Below are positions 24,463 to 32,220 of a stretch of 64,000 nucleotides of DNA, piece by piece. The number at the start of each line of letters is the position of its first letter. Positions within the stretch are counted from its first letter, which is position 1. This DNA comes from Rhizobium sp. Root274. Its GTDB lineage: Bacteria; Pseudomonadota; Alphaproteobacteria; Rhizobiales; Rhizobiaceae. The notes under the pieces were generated by a model. That model saw only the letters and a list, made by a program, of their open reading frames with translations. It ran no database searches and was not told the origin of the DNA. The stretch lies in the NCBI RefSeq assembly GCF_001429245.1, contig NZ_LMJE01000008.1, positions 451,868-515,867 on the forward strand, in the 5' to 3' direction. Position numbers and translations under genes: made by a program.

Positions 24463-24939
24463 ATGCAAAGAGATCTACTGCCGGAGGAGCTTCCCGAGGG
24501 AGCGGCCGAGGATGTTTCTCCGGCAAGTGCCGTGGCGCTGACCGTCAATCTGGTGCGAGCATATGTCACCAATCACATCGTGCCGCCTGCGCAGCTTGCC
24601 AGTCTCTTGGAACAGACCCACAGGACGGTGCTCGGGCTTTCCAACCTTAAGCCGGAGCCGCTGGGGAACACCGTTTCGATGGATGCGCAGGGGGGTGAAC
24701 GGCTGGTCTGCCTGGAATGCGGCAAGGCTTTCCGGGCGCTGAAACGACATCTTTCGGCGCAGCATCAGCTCACCCCCGAGGCCTATCGCATGCGGTGGAA
24801 TCTGCCGCCGGATTATCCGGTCACGTCCCCTGTCTATGCGGCGCAACGGTCGGACATGGCCAAGGCCACGGGGCTTGGCAAACGTCAGCGCGGTCGACCG
24901 CGCAAGCCCCGCCTGCAGACGGGAGAGGAGCAGACATGA
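24463..24939 (+). CDS. Ros/MucR-family zinc-finger transcriptional regulator
   Basis: 158 residues; the ATG at 24463 is 29 nt after the phosphomannomutase stop and gives the usual MucR length. The C-terminal half is the Ros/MucR zinc finger: CLECGKAFRALKRHLSAQH (Cys2-His2 with both cysteines, like Ros) followed by LTPEAYRMRWNLPPDYPVTSPVYAAQRS, nearly invariant in the family. The N-terminal region (VALTVNLVRAYVTNHIV, LIEQTHRTVLGL-like) is the oligomerisation part. These proteins are repressors or silencers of exopolysaccharide and virulence genes in rhizobia. It is co-transcribed with precursor and secretion genes (ATGA overlap with the transporter gene), so it is likely a dedicated local regulator, additional to the chromosomal MucR. 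Confidence 0.93.
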   Translation: MQRDLLPEELPEGAAEDVSPASAVALTVNLVRAYVTNHIVPPAQLASLLEQTHRTVLGLSNLKPEPLGNTVSMDAQGGERLVCLECGKAFRALKRHLSAQHQLTPEAYRMRWNLPPDYPVTSPVYAAQRSDMAKATGLGKRQRGRPRKPRLQTGEEQT

Positions 24940-26786
24940 GCCGGACCGGATCCCCGACAGTCGCTTTTTCCGCGGAAACCGGAGCCCGGCGACCCTGGCT
25001 TCTGGAGGCGCTTTCCCGTTGCCGGAGCGCCTTTTTTGGCGTTGCTCTGGTCAGTGCCCTGATCAACGTGCTCTTCCTCAGCGGTCCATTGTTCATGTTG
25101 GAAGTCTATGACCGGGTGCTGCCGAGCCGGAGCGTGCCAACCCTCGTTGCGCTGTTGGTCATCCTCAGTGGCCTTTATGCCTGCCAAGGCATGCTCGACC
25201 TCCTTCGCAACAGGATCCTGGCGCGGATTGGGGCCTATGTCGACAGCATGGCGAGCGAAGCCTGCTTCGCCATGACGGCCGAAAGCCCCCTTCGATCGCG
25301 CACGAGTGCCGAAGGGCTTCAGCCGCTACGCGACATGGACCAAATCCGCTCCTTCCTAGGCGGACCGGGACCGAGCGCCCTCTTCGATCTGCCCTGGATT
25401 CCCCTCTACATGCTGATCTGTTTCGTCTTCCATTTCTGGATCGGGGTGGCGGCGCTGACAGGTGCACTGGTCTTGTTGTGCCTGACATTGGCGACCGACC
25501 TGTCCTCCCGCCGCACGTCGCACGTGGCGACAGTGCTGTCGATCCAGAAATCGAGCATGGCGGAAGCAACCTCACGTAATGCAGAGGCCGTGCGGGTGCT
25601 GGGGATGATGCCACACTTGGCCCGCCGATGGTCCGGGCTTAATGGCGCCTTTGTCGACAGCCAGCTTTCCCTGAGCGATGTCGCTTCCGGTTTCGGGGCT
25701 ATGTCCAAGGCATTCCGGATGTTTCTTCAATCCGCTATCCTGGCTCTGAGCGCCTTCCTGTTCATCAAGGGTGAAGTGAGTTCCGGCATGATCGTTGCCA
25801 GCGGCATATTGGTGTCGCGGGCGCTTGCACCGGTCGAGGTGTCGATCGCCCATTGGCGGACGTTCATTGCGGCAAGCCAGAGCTGGCGGCGCCTTTCGAA
25901 GGCCTTTGGCGGTCAAGTTCCTTCTGAAAGACTGGAATTGCCGGCGCCGGTGGCACGACTGGATGTCGAAAACCTGGCGATGGTGGCACCCGGCGGCTCC
26001 AGCCTCATTGTTCACAATGCGGGTTTCAGTTTGCAGGCGGGCTCGGCCCTGGCAGTGGTGGGGCCGAGTGCTGCGGGGAAGTCGACCCTGGCGCGTGTGC
26101 TGGTGCGTGCCTGGCCCGCCACCCGAGGCTCCATCCGGCTGGATGGAACTCTGCTCGAACACTTCGAGCCGCAGATGCTCTCTCGGCATATCGGTTACCT
26201 GCCCCAGGATCTCGAGCTTCTGTCAGGCAGTGTGGCGGAAAACATTGCCCGCTTCGATCCGGCTGCCACAAGCGAAGCGATCATCGCAGCGGCTAAGGCG
26301 GCCGGTGTGCACGAGTTGATCCTGCGCCTTTCCGACGGCTACGACACGCAGATCGGCGAAGGCGGCAATGTGCTTTCGACCGGACAGCGGCAACGTATCG
26401 GTCTTGCGCGGGCGCTGTACGGGGATCCTTTCCTGGTTGTGCTGGACGAGCCGAATTCCAACCTTGACCAGGCGGGTGAGGCGGCGCTGACATCGGCGAT
26501 CCGCAGCGTGCGGGCCCGGGGCGGGATCGCCATCGTGATCGCCCACCGGGCAAGCGCGCTTGATGCTTGCGATCAGGTCATGCTGGTCAGTGATGGTCAG
26601 ACACAGATGCTGGAGCGCAAGCGAGATCTCATTCGCCCGGTGCCGGCTTCGCCTCATCCGAGCCCGGACGTGTCCCCGAGAGCGGGACAGTCTGGCGGAG
26701 GCGCAGCTGAAGATAACCGCGAGGGGACGGGCCCGGATGCCGGGGGCATCGTCAAGCCGCTCAGTGCGATGGGAGAGCGTGCATGA
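24936..26786 (+). CDS. Type I secretion system permease/ATPase (PrtD/PrsD-like)
   Basis: 616 residues from the ATG that overlaps the mucR stop (ATGA). The open frame extends upstream inside the mucR gene but lacks a plausible start there. The N-terminal half has about six membrane helices (FGVALVSALINVLFLSGPLFMLEVYDRVLPS is typical of the PrtD group, which lacks the peptidase-like domain of HlyB). The ATPase half has Walker A VGPSAAGKST near residue 376, signature LSTGQRQRIGLARAL and Walker B FLVVLDEP. It exports RTX proteins in one step with an HlyD-type adaptor and a TolC channel. The RTX epimerase at 1-2143 is the obvious cargo. No tolC lies in the window. Confidence 0.94.
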   Translation: MSRTGSPTVAFSAETGARRPWLLEALSRCRSAFFGVALVSALINVLFLSGPLFMLEVYDRVLPSRSVPTLVALLVILSGLYACQGMLDLLRNRILARIGAYVDSMASEACFAMTAESPLRSRTSAEGLQPLRDMDQIRSFLGGPGPSALFDLPWIPLYMLICFVFHFWIGVAALTGALVLLCLTLATDLSSRRTSHVATVLSIQKSSMAEATSRNAEAVRVLGMMPHLARRWSGLNGAFVDSQLSLSDVASGFGAMSKAFRMFLQSAILALSAFLFIKGEVSSGMIVASGILVSRALAPVEVSIAHWRTFIAASQSWRRLSKAFGGQVPSERLELPAPVARLDVENLAMVAPGGSSLIVHNAGFSLQAGSALAVVGPSAAGKSTLARVLVRAWPATRGSIRLDGTLLEHFEPQMLSRHIGYLPQDLELLSGSVAENIARFDPAATSEAIIAAAKAAGVHELILRLSDGYDTQIGEGGNVLSTGQRQRIGLARALYGDPFLVVLDEPNSNLDQAGEAALTSAIRSVRARGGIAIVIAHRASALDACDQVMLVSDGQTQMLERKRDLIRPVPASPHPSPDVSPRAGQSGGGAAEDNREGTGPDAGGIVKPLSAMGERA

Positions 26787-28078
26787 GTTCGGACCGTTCG
26801 CATCGGCTTGTTCGGTCGATCCGCAGCAATCTCATGGTGGCAACGGCGGCATTGGCCTTGCTGACGGCTGGAGGCGGCGTTGCGGCCACCGTCGAAATCT
26901 CAGGGGCGGTGATTGCGGGCGGTACGGTCGTGGTCAATTCGGAGGTCAAGAAGGTCCAGCATCCGGCCGGGGGGACGGTGGCCGAGATTCTCGTCTCCAA
27001 CGGGCAGAGGGTGCGGGCTGGAGATCTCGTGGCGCGGCTGGACGCAACGGTAGCCAAGGCCAATCTCGCAATCGTCAGCAATTCGCTGGACGAACTCGTG
27101 GCCAAGCGGGGGCGGCTTCTGGCGGAGCGAGACGGCCAAGACGCGATCGCATTTGATGCAGAGTTGCTGGCGCGCGCCGGAGACGAAAGTGTGCGTCATA
27201 TTCTGACGAACGAGACCCGGGCCTTCTCGCTCCGCCGGGAGGCAAGGGATGGTCAGAAGGCTCAGCTACAGGAACGGATCGTCCAGCTCAGCGAACAGGT
27301 CACCGGGCTTCAAGAACAAGCGGTGGCGATGGACGTGCAGGTCGATCTGGCGCGAAAGGATCTCGCGCTGGCGCAAAAGATGTGGGCGCAGAAGCTGGTC
27401 CAGTATTCGCGGCTGAATATGGCACAGCGGGAAAAGGCCGATCTCGACGGAGAGCTGGCCGGCATCCGGGCCAATATCGCACAGGCGAAAGCGCGTATTT
27501 CCGAGACCAATCTTGAGATTTTCCAGATCGACCAACAGCTTCGGGGAGACGTGGCGAAGGAATTGAATGATGTCAGTTCCGCGCTGTCGGAACTGAAGGA
27601 GCGGAAGGTCGCGGCGGAAGATCAGTTGCGGCGACTGGATATTCGCGCACCACAAGACGGCACCATTCATCAGCTCAGCATCCATACGATCGGCGGGGTC
27701 ATTCTCGCGCAGGAAACGCTCATGCTGATCGTGCCACAGTCGGACCTGCTGGTGGCGGACGTGCGGATCTCGCCGCAGGACATTGACCAGGTGCATATGG
27801 GACAGGGCGCCTTTCTGCGCTTTCCCGCCTTCAACCAGCGCCTGACGCCTGAGCTTCAAGGCACCATCGAGCGTATCTCGCCCGATCTCGTCATCGACCC
27901 GCAGAGCCGGGCGGCCTATTACGAGGCGCGGCTGACACTCGAGCATGATGGCGATGCGCTGGCGCTCAAGCCGGGTATGCCCGTGGAGGCCTTTTTGCGT
28001 ACGAATGACCGTACCGTCGCATCCTATCTGACCAAGCCTTTCACGGACTTTTTCTCCAAAGCGTTCCGGTCCGAATAG
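26783..28078 (+). CDS. HlyD/PrtE-type membrane fusion protein of the type I secretion system
   Basis: 431 residues, overlapping the ATPase stop by 4 nt. One N-terminal membrane anchor (NLMVATAALALLTAGGGVAATVEI) is followed by a lipoyl-like half motif (VQHPAGGTVAEILVSNGQRVRAGDLVARLD), a long coiled coil (about residues 85-280, Gln/Glu/Leu rich), the second lipoyl half (LDIRAPQDGTIHQL) and a C-terminal beta-barrel ending in LKPGMPVEAFL. It links the inner-membrane ATPase to TolC. It is the last gene of the precursor/secretion operon; no good terminator is visible after it. Confidence 0.94.
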   Translation: MSSDRSHRLVRSIRSNLMVATAALALLTAGGGVAATVEISGAVIAGGTVVVNSEVKKVQHPAGGTVAEILVSNGQRVRAGDLVARLDATVAKANLAIVSNSLDELVAKRGRLLAERDGQDAIAFDAELLARAGDESVRHILTNETRAFSLRREARDGQKAQLQERIVQLSEQVTGLQEQAVAMDVQVDLARKDLALAQKMWAQKLVQYSRLNMAQREKADLDGELAGIRANIAQAKARISETNLEIFQIDQQLRGDVAKELNDVSSALSELKERKVAAEDQLRRLDIRAPQDGTIHQLSIHTIGGVILAQETLMLIVPQSDLLVADVRISPQDIDQVHMGQGAFLRFPAFNQRLTPELQGTIERISPDLVIDPQSRAAYYEARLTLEHDGDALALKPGMPVEAFLRTNDRTVASYLTKPFTDFFSKAFRSE

Positions 28079-28469
28079 GCGACTGACAGGCTGCGCCGAT
28101 CTGCTGCCATCATCCGCGGCATACAGAGCGATCTGGCGTTGCGCGGCATTCCACGTCTCCCCTTTGCGTTTGCAAGGGTTGGGCTGGTGTGCCGGGATTT
28201 GGGGGACGATCGTCGGCAGCCACGGAGTTTCCGACTTGCCTCAGAGGGGGAAGGCATCATGGTACGGGCACTGCCGCTTGATGGTCTGTTTCCACCATCG
28301 CCAAGCCTTGAGTTGGGAGTGTCCATTGCGCTTTGGATCTGTCGATTGGTTGAAGAGCCGGTGACGAACTGGTAGTGCTCACTCCACACTAGCCCTGCGC
28401 CCGTGATGCGGAGTGTAGGCTTGAGCGTGTGGTCGCGCCCATCAAACGAATTCGACGGAAGGCAGAGAC
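28079..28469. other. Intergenic region, nothing recognisable
   Basis: 391 nt between the secretion adaptor gene and the next small gene. Short open frames on both strands have unconvincing composition and no ribosome sites. It probably holds the promoter of the following gene and marks the right end of the alginate locus. No direct repeats or integrase-type site were seen. Confidence 0.5.
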
Positions 28470-28901
28470 ATGACGACGTCCGGCAAGAAGATCCGCATTT
28501 CGCAGCCCGTGAAGCAGGTGACGATCGATGCGGGATTGTTGCCCAAGGTCAAGCCCGGTGCTGCGGCAGCCTCGGGTGAGGCGAAGGTGAAGATCGTGGC
28601 GCCGATTGCGCCGAAGGCGGTGGCGCTGCGGCAGACGTTGAAGCAGCAGTCTGCCAAGGCAGCGATAGCACGGGTCGATGCAGCGATCGAAGCCAATGCG
28701 GTCTCGCCGACCGAGGCGAAGACGTTCGTTCTGTCGCTTGCTGCCCGATTCCTTGGTCGTGGTCCTGCCGCGGAAAAATGGTATCGCAGCCACCATATCG
28801 CCGAACTCGACGGCCGCACGCCGGCGCAGATGGTTCGGGCTGGCGAATTGCAGACACTGGTCGCGCATCTGCGGGCCGTTGCAGCGACTGCCAAGGCCTG
28901 A
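28470..28901 (+). CDS. Small protein with MbcA/ParS-like C-terminus, function unknown
   Basis: 143 residues. The first half is Lys/Ala rich and low complexity. The second half is helical and ends in WYRSHHIAELDGRTPAQMVRAGELQTLVAHLRAV, which resembles the toxin-binding domain of Xre/MbcA/ParS antitoxins (pattern L-x-G-x-T-P-x-x-x-x-x-x-G then a hydrophobic helix). No RES-type toxin or helix-turn-helix region accompanies it, so if the resemblance is real it is a solo domain. AAGGCAGAG precedes the ATG. The similarity is weak and judged by eye. Confidence 0.6.
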   Translation: MTTSGKKIRISQPVKQVTIDAGLLPKVKPGAAAASGEAKVKIVAPIAPKAVALRQTLKQQSAKAAIARVDAAIEANAVSPTEAKTFVLSLAARFLGRGPAAEKWYRSHHIAELDGRTPAQMVRAGELQTLVAHLRAVAATAKA

Positions 28902-29163
28902 TCAGGTCACCCGCTGCCCTGATGGGTGGGAGAAGCAAGCCTGGATCAACTGGACCAGGTCCTGGCGTAGAGCCTTGGTGCCTGCGCCATGCAACATAAC
29001 TTCAATCAGCGTGATGACACGTCGGGTGCCCTGCCGAGGCGGAGATCTCTGCAATTCCGAAGTCGTGTGCACAATGCTCGTGTTTACGCTGTTGCAGCAG
29101 AAACATTGTGCGCTTGCGAGATGAATGTTAGCACAGCCGGCATGAGGACACGGACCCCTGGCC

Positions 29164-30798
29164 ATGCTGCTTGCACCTCGCGATAGTTTCGACGATCTCC
29201 GCCGCGATTTCCGTTGGGAGATTCCTTCGGATTTCAACATCGGCCTGACGGTGGCGGACGACTGGGCGGCGAAGGCGCCGGATCGGGTTTGCCTCGAACA
29301 CTTTTCTCCCGATGGCCAGCATCTCTCGATGACCTATGGCGCGCTTGCCGCGCAATCGGCGCAGTTTGCCCATGCCCTGTGCAGCCTCGGGGTCCGGCGC
29401 GGCGATCGGGTTGCACTGCTTCTGCCGCAGTGTTTCGAGACGGTCATCGCCCATGTGGCGATCTACAAGATGGGGGCGATCGCGCTGCCGCTGGCGCTTT
29501 TGTTCGGCGAAGAGGCGCTGGAATATCGGCTGAAGGATGCCGGCGCGAGCGTCGTTATGACCAATGCTTTCGGCCTGTCGCGGCTTGAGCCGATCCGAGC
29601 GCGGCTTACCGGCTTGCGCGCGATCGTCTCGATCGACGGGCCCGCGCAGGGTGTCGTGGGCTTTGCCGACCTTCTGGATGGGCAGCCTTCGGTCTTCGAC
29701 GTGGTCGAGAGCGGTCCTGATGAGCCGGCCCTGATGATCTACACGTCCGGCACCACGGGGCCGCCTAAGGGGGCGCTGCATGGCCATCGAGTGCTGGCGG
29801 GACATATTCCCGGTTTCCAGCTGGCGCATGAATTTCTGCCGCAGCCGGGTGACAAGATCTGGACGCCGTCGGACTGGGCCTGGGCGGGCGGGCTGCTCAA
29901 CGCGCTGCTGCCGGCCCTTATGCTGGGCGTGCCCGTCGTCTCGTCGCCCGCGCAGAAATTCGATCCGCATATGGCTTTCCGGATCATGGCCGAGATGAAG
30001 GTCAGGAACGCCTTCATTCCGCCGACCGCGCTCAGATTGCTGAAGGCGGTGGAGAACCCACGGGCGCGCTATGACCTTGTCCTGCGCAGCATCGGATCGG
30101 CGGGAGAATCGCTCGGGCGCGAGACCTATGAATGGGTGAAATCGGCGCTCGGCATCGTACCCAACGAATTCTACGGCCAGACGGAATGCAATTTCGTCCT
30201 GTCCTCGGCGGCGCATCTGGGTGTGACGAAGGGTGGTTTCATCGGCAAGGCGGTACCGGGGCATGAGGTGGCGATCATCGATGATCAGGGTCGGGTTCTG
30301 CCGGCTGGCGAGACGGGGCAGGTCGCGGTGCGGCGGCCGGATCCGGTGATGTTTCTCGGCTACTGGAACAATCCCGAGGCGACCGAGGCGAAATTCGTCG
30401 GCGACTGGATGAAGACCGGGGATCTCGGGCGGCAGGACGCGGAGGGCTATGTGCAGTTCTTCGGCCGTGACGACGATGTCATCACCTCGTCGGGTTACCG
30501 CATCGGGCCGGCGGAGATCGAGGACTGTTTGAGCGGCCATCCAGCCGTGCGGCTGGCGGCCGTCATCGGCAAGCCGGATGCCTTGAGGACCGAGATCGTC
30601 AAGGCCTTCGTCGTGCTGCAGCCGGGTTTTGCGCCAAGCGAGGTGCTGGCGTCCGAGATCCGGGACTGGGTAAAACACCGGCTGTCGATGCATGAATATC
30701 CGCGCGAGATCGAATTCGTCGGTGAGCTTCCGCTGACCACCAGCGGCAAGGTGATCCGGCGCTCTCTGCGCGATGGCGAGATCGCCAAGGCGAGCTAG
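29164..30798 (+). CDS. AMP-forming acyl-CoA synthetase (acetyl-CoA synthetase-like)
   Basis: 544 residues. It activates a carboxylic acid to its CoA thioester through an acyl-adenylate. AMP-binding motifs: IYTSGTTGPPKGALHGH (P-loop-like, near residue 195), FYGQTECNF, the WMKTGDLG adenine/ribose motif, GRDDDVITSSGYRIGP hinge and the C-terminal catalytic lysine in TTSGKVIRR. The length and TPSDWAWAGG region suggest the medium-chain/acetyl-like group; the acid cannot be specified. It stands alone between the MbcA-like gene and a convergent GNAT gene, 262 nt after the former. It has no visible link to alginate. Confidence 0.9.
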   Translation: MLLAPRDSFDDLRRDFRWEIPSDFNIGLTVADDWAAKAPDRVCLEHFSPDGQHLSMTYGALAAQSAQFAHALCSLGVRRGDRVALLLPQCFETVIAHVAIYKMGAIALPLALLFGEEALEYRLKDAGASVVMTNAFGLSRLEPIRARLTGLRAIVSIDGPAQGVVGFADLLDGQPSVFDVVESGPDEPALMIYTSGTTGPPKGALHGHRVLAGHIPGFQLAHEFLPQPGDKIWTPSDWAWAGGLLNALLPALMLGVPVVSSPAQKFDPHMAFRIMAEMKVRNAFIPPTALRLLKAVENPRARYDLVLRSIGSAGESLGRETYEWVKSALGIVPNEFYGQTECNFVLSSAAHLGVTKGGFIGKAVPGHEVAIIDDQGRVLPAGETGQVAVRRPDPVMFLGYWNNPEATEAKFVGDWMKTGDLGRQDAEGYVQFFGRDDDVITSSGYRIGPAEIEDCLSGHPAVRLAAVIGKPDALRTEIVKAFVVLQPGFAPSEVLASEIRDWVKHRLSMHEYPREIEFVGELPLTTSGKVIRRSLRDGEIAKAS

Positions 30799-30839
30799 AG
30801 CCGCTCGTTTTGAAATGGAGGCAGTTCGGCCGCCTGATC

Positions 30840-30889
30840 GACCGGCCGGCTTGGCCGTAGGCTGTGGCTACGACACGCGCCGGCCGGTC
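30840..30889. terminator. Two-tier hairpin between convergent genes
   Basis: Perfect 11-bp outer arms GACCGGCCGGC / GCCGGCCGGTC enclose 28 nt, within which CGTAG-N7-CTACG forms a second perfect stem. It lies between the stops of the acyl-CoA synthetase (plus) and GNAT (minus) genes. A bidirectional terminator is the simplest reading, though no T-run follows on either strand. Confidence 0.45.
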
Positions 30890-30948
30890 ACCATCCGGCT
30901 CCGTTTCAGCCAACAGAACTGATCCCATTTACAAATGAACGGCTCTCA

Positions 30949-32220
30949 TCAGCCGCCGAAGCGGCGGTTCAGCACCTTGTCGCGCAGGATGCGGGCGATG
31001 TTGCGGGTGTTGCGATACATGTGCAGCTGGGCGCCCACCTGGCGCACGTCGCGGTCGGTGTTGGAGCGCAGGCCAATCACCAGCGTGCCCATGGGTTCCC
31101 GCTCTTTCCAGAAGCGCGCCATGATCGGATGGTCCGGCATGGCGCAGCTGTCGGTGCGTCTGATATTGGCGTCGTCGAGATGCCATTCGGTGAGATCGGC
31201 GACCAGCAGCTTGCCCGGCGAGAAGCGGGCATAGGTCTCGTTAAAGGCCGTCTTCCAGGTATAGGCCTCGCCGGCCATGATGAAGACCACCATCGAGGCA
31301 ATTGCCCGACCGTCAAGGTCAAGCGTGTGAATGCGGACCTGATCGGCTTCTGCAAGATTGGTGATGGCTTCGCGGGCGAAGGCAGCGCGCAGGCGGTCGT
31401 TGACCATGGCGGTGCGCTTGCGCCCCTTCCAGCCGCTCGCTTCAAGCGCGAGGAATTCTTCCATGCGCACGCGAATTTCCTCGGGCTGGCGGGCGACATT
31501 GTAGGTGACGGAGCCGATCTCGCAGAGCAGGCGGAACTGGCGGCGCATCTCGCGCAGGTGGTTCTTGTTGAGCAACGCGCGCAGATAGGTTTCGCCGTCG
31601 TCCAGGCTTTCCAGCATCGGGCGTTCATAGGTGGTGGTGACGGTCAGCGGCAGGTCGCGGCTGATGGCAACGGCGCGGGCGAGCTGGGCAAAACGGCCGT
31701 CGAGCCTGAGATCCGGCAGAACGAGCACACCGGGAAGCTTGACTTCCGGACGGCCGAGCACTTCCAGGAGGTTGTCCAGCGTCTCGGCTGCCCCTTCGGC
31801 ATCGAGCAGCGGTGTGCCGAGGGGTCCGAAGGGGTTGGACCAGATGCGGATGATCGAGGGGCCGACGGAAAAACCGGGCTTTTCAACTGAGTAAGGAAAG
31901 AGCATGCGCAGCCGCGAGCGGCGCTCATCCTCGTCTCGGATGACGGCGAGGCGGACCTGCCGCTCTTCGAGACGTGGCATGGCGGGCGCCAGAAAACGCG
32001 GGGCGAAGAAGACATTGGCTTCCATGACGCGGTAGGTCAGGTGCTCCAGTTCGTCCTGTAGGTCGTATCCCATCTGGCCGGGATAGATGCTCAGGCGGCG
32101 GCCGGGGCGGCCGACCGCAATCTCGGCTTCCGCACCATGCCGCATGTCGCCGCCGGTCAGGCTGCCGATCAGGCGGTTGGCGCCGCTGTTCATGCTTTCG
32201 GTATAGAGACGATCGGTCAT
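30949..32220 (-). CDS. GNAT acyltransferase of the BioF2/CelD-like type
   Basis: 423 residues. The C-terminal half carries the acetyltransferase fold found in BioF2/CelD-like proteins often coded with polysaccharide genes (KNHLREMRRQFRLL, VRIHTLDLDGRAIASMVVFIMAGEAYTWKTAFNE, YARFSPGKLLVADLTEW). The acceptor is unknown; acylation of a sugar or lipid-linked intermediate would fit. The start overlaps the flippase stop in an ATGA arrangement, so both belong to one operon with the upstream acyltransferase-3 gene. Confidence 0.8.
   Translation of the reverse strand: MTDRLYTESMNSGANRLIGSLTGGDMRHGAEAEIAVGRPGRRLSIYPGQMGYDLQDELEHLTYRVMEANVFFAPRFLAPAMPRLEERQVRLAVIRDEDERRSRLRMLFPYSVEKPGFSVGPSIIRIWSNPFGPLGTPLLDAEGAAETLDNLLEVLGRPEVKLPGVLVLPDLRLDGRFAQLARAVAISRDLPLTVTTTYERPMLESLDDGETYLRALLNKNHLREMRRQFRLLCEIGSVTYNVARQPEEIRVRMEEFLALEASGWKGRKRTAMVNDRLRAAFAREAITNLAEADQVRIHTLDLDGRAIASMVVFIMAGEAYTWKTAFNETYARFSPGKLLVADLTEWHLDDANIRRTDSCAMPDHPIMARFWKEREPMGTLVIGLRSNTDRDVRQVGAQLHMYRNTRNIARILRDKVLNRRFGG

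Noticed and set aside
1..28078. Alginate locus as a recent mobile island
   Set aside because: No integrase, transposase, tRNA target or flanking direct repeats were found, and composition is like the rest apart from AT-rich control regions; older transfer remains possible.
28024..28389. Minus-strand frame of 121 codons after the HlyD gene
   Set aside because: Overlaps the HlyD 3' end, Ser/Arg-rich translation, no ribosome site; treated as non-coding.
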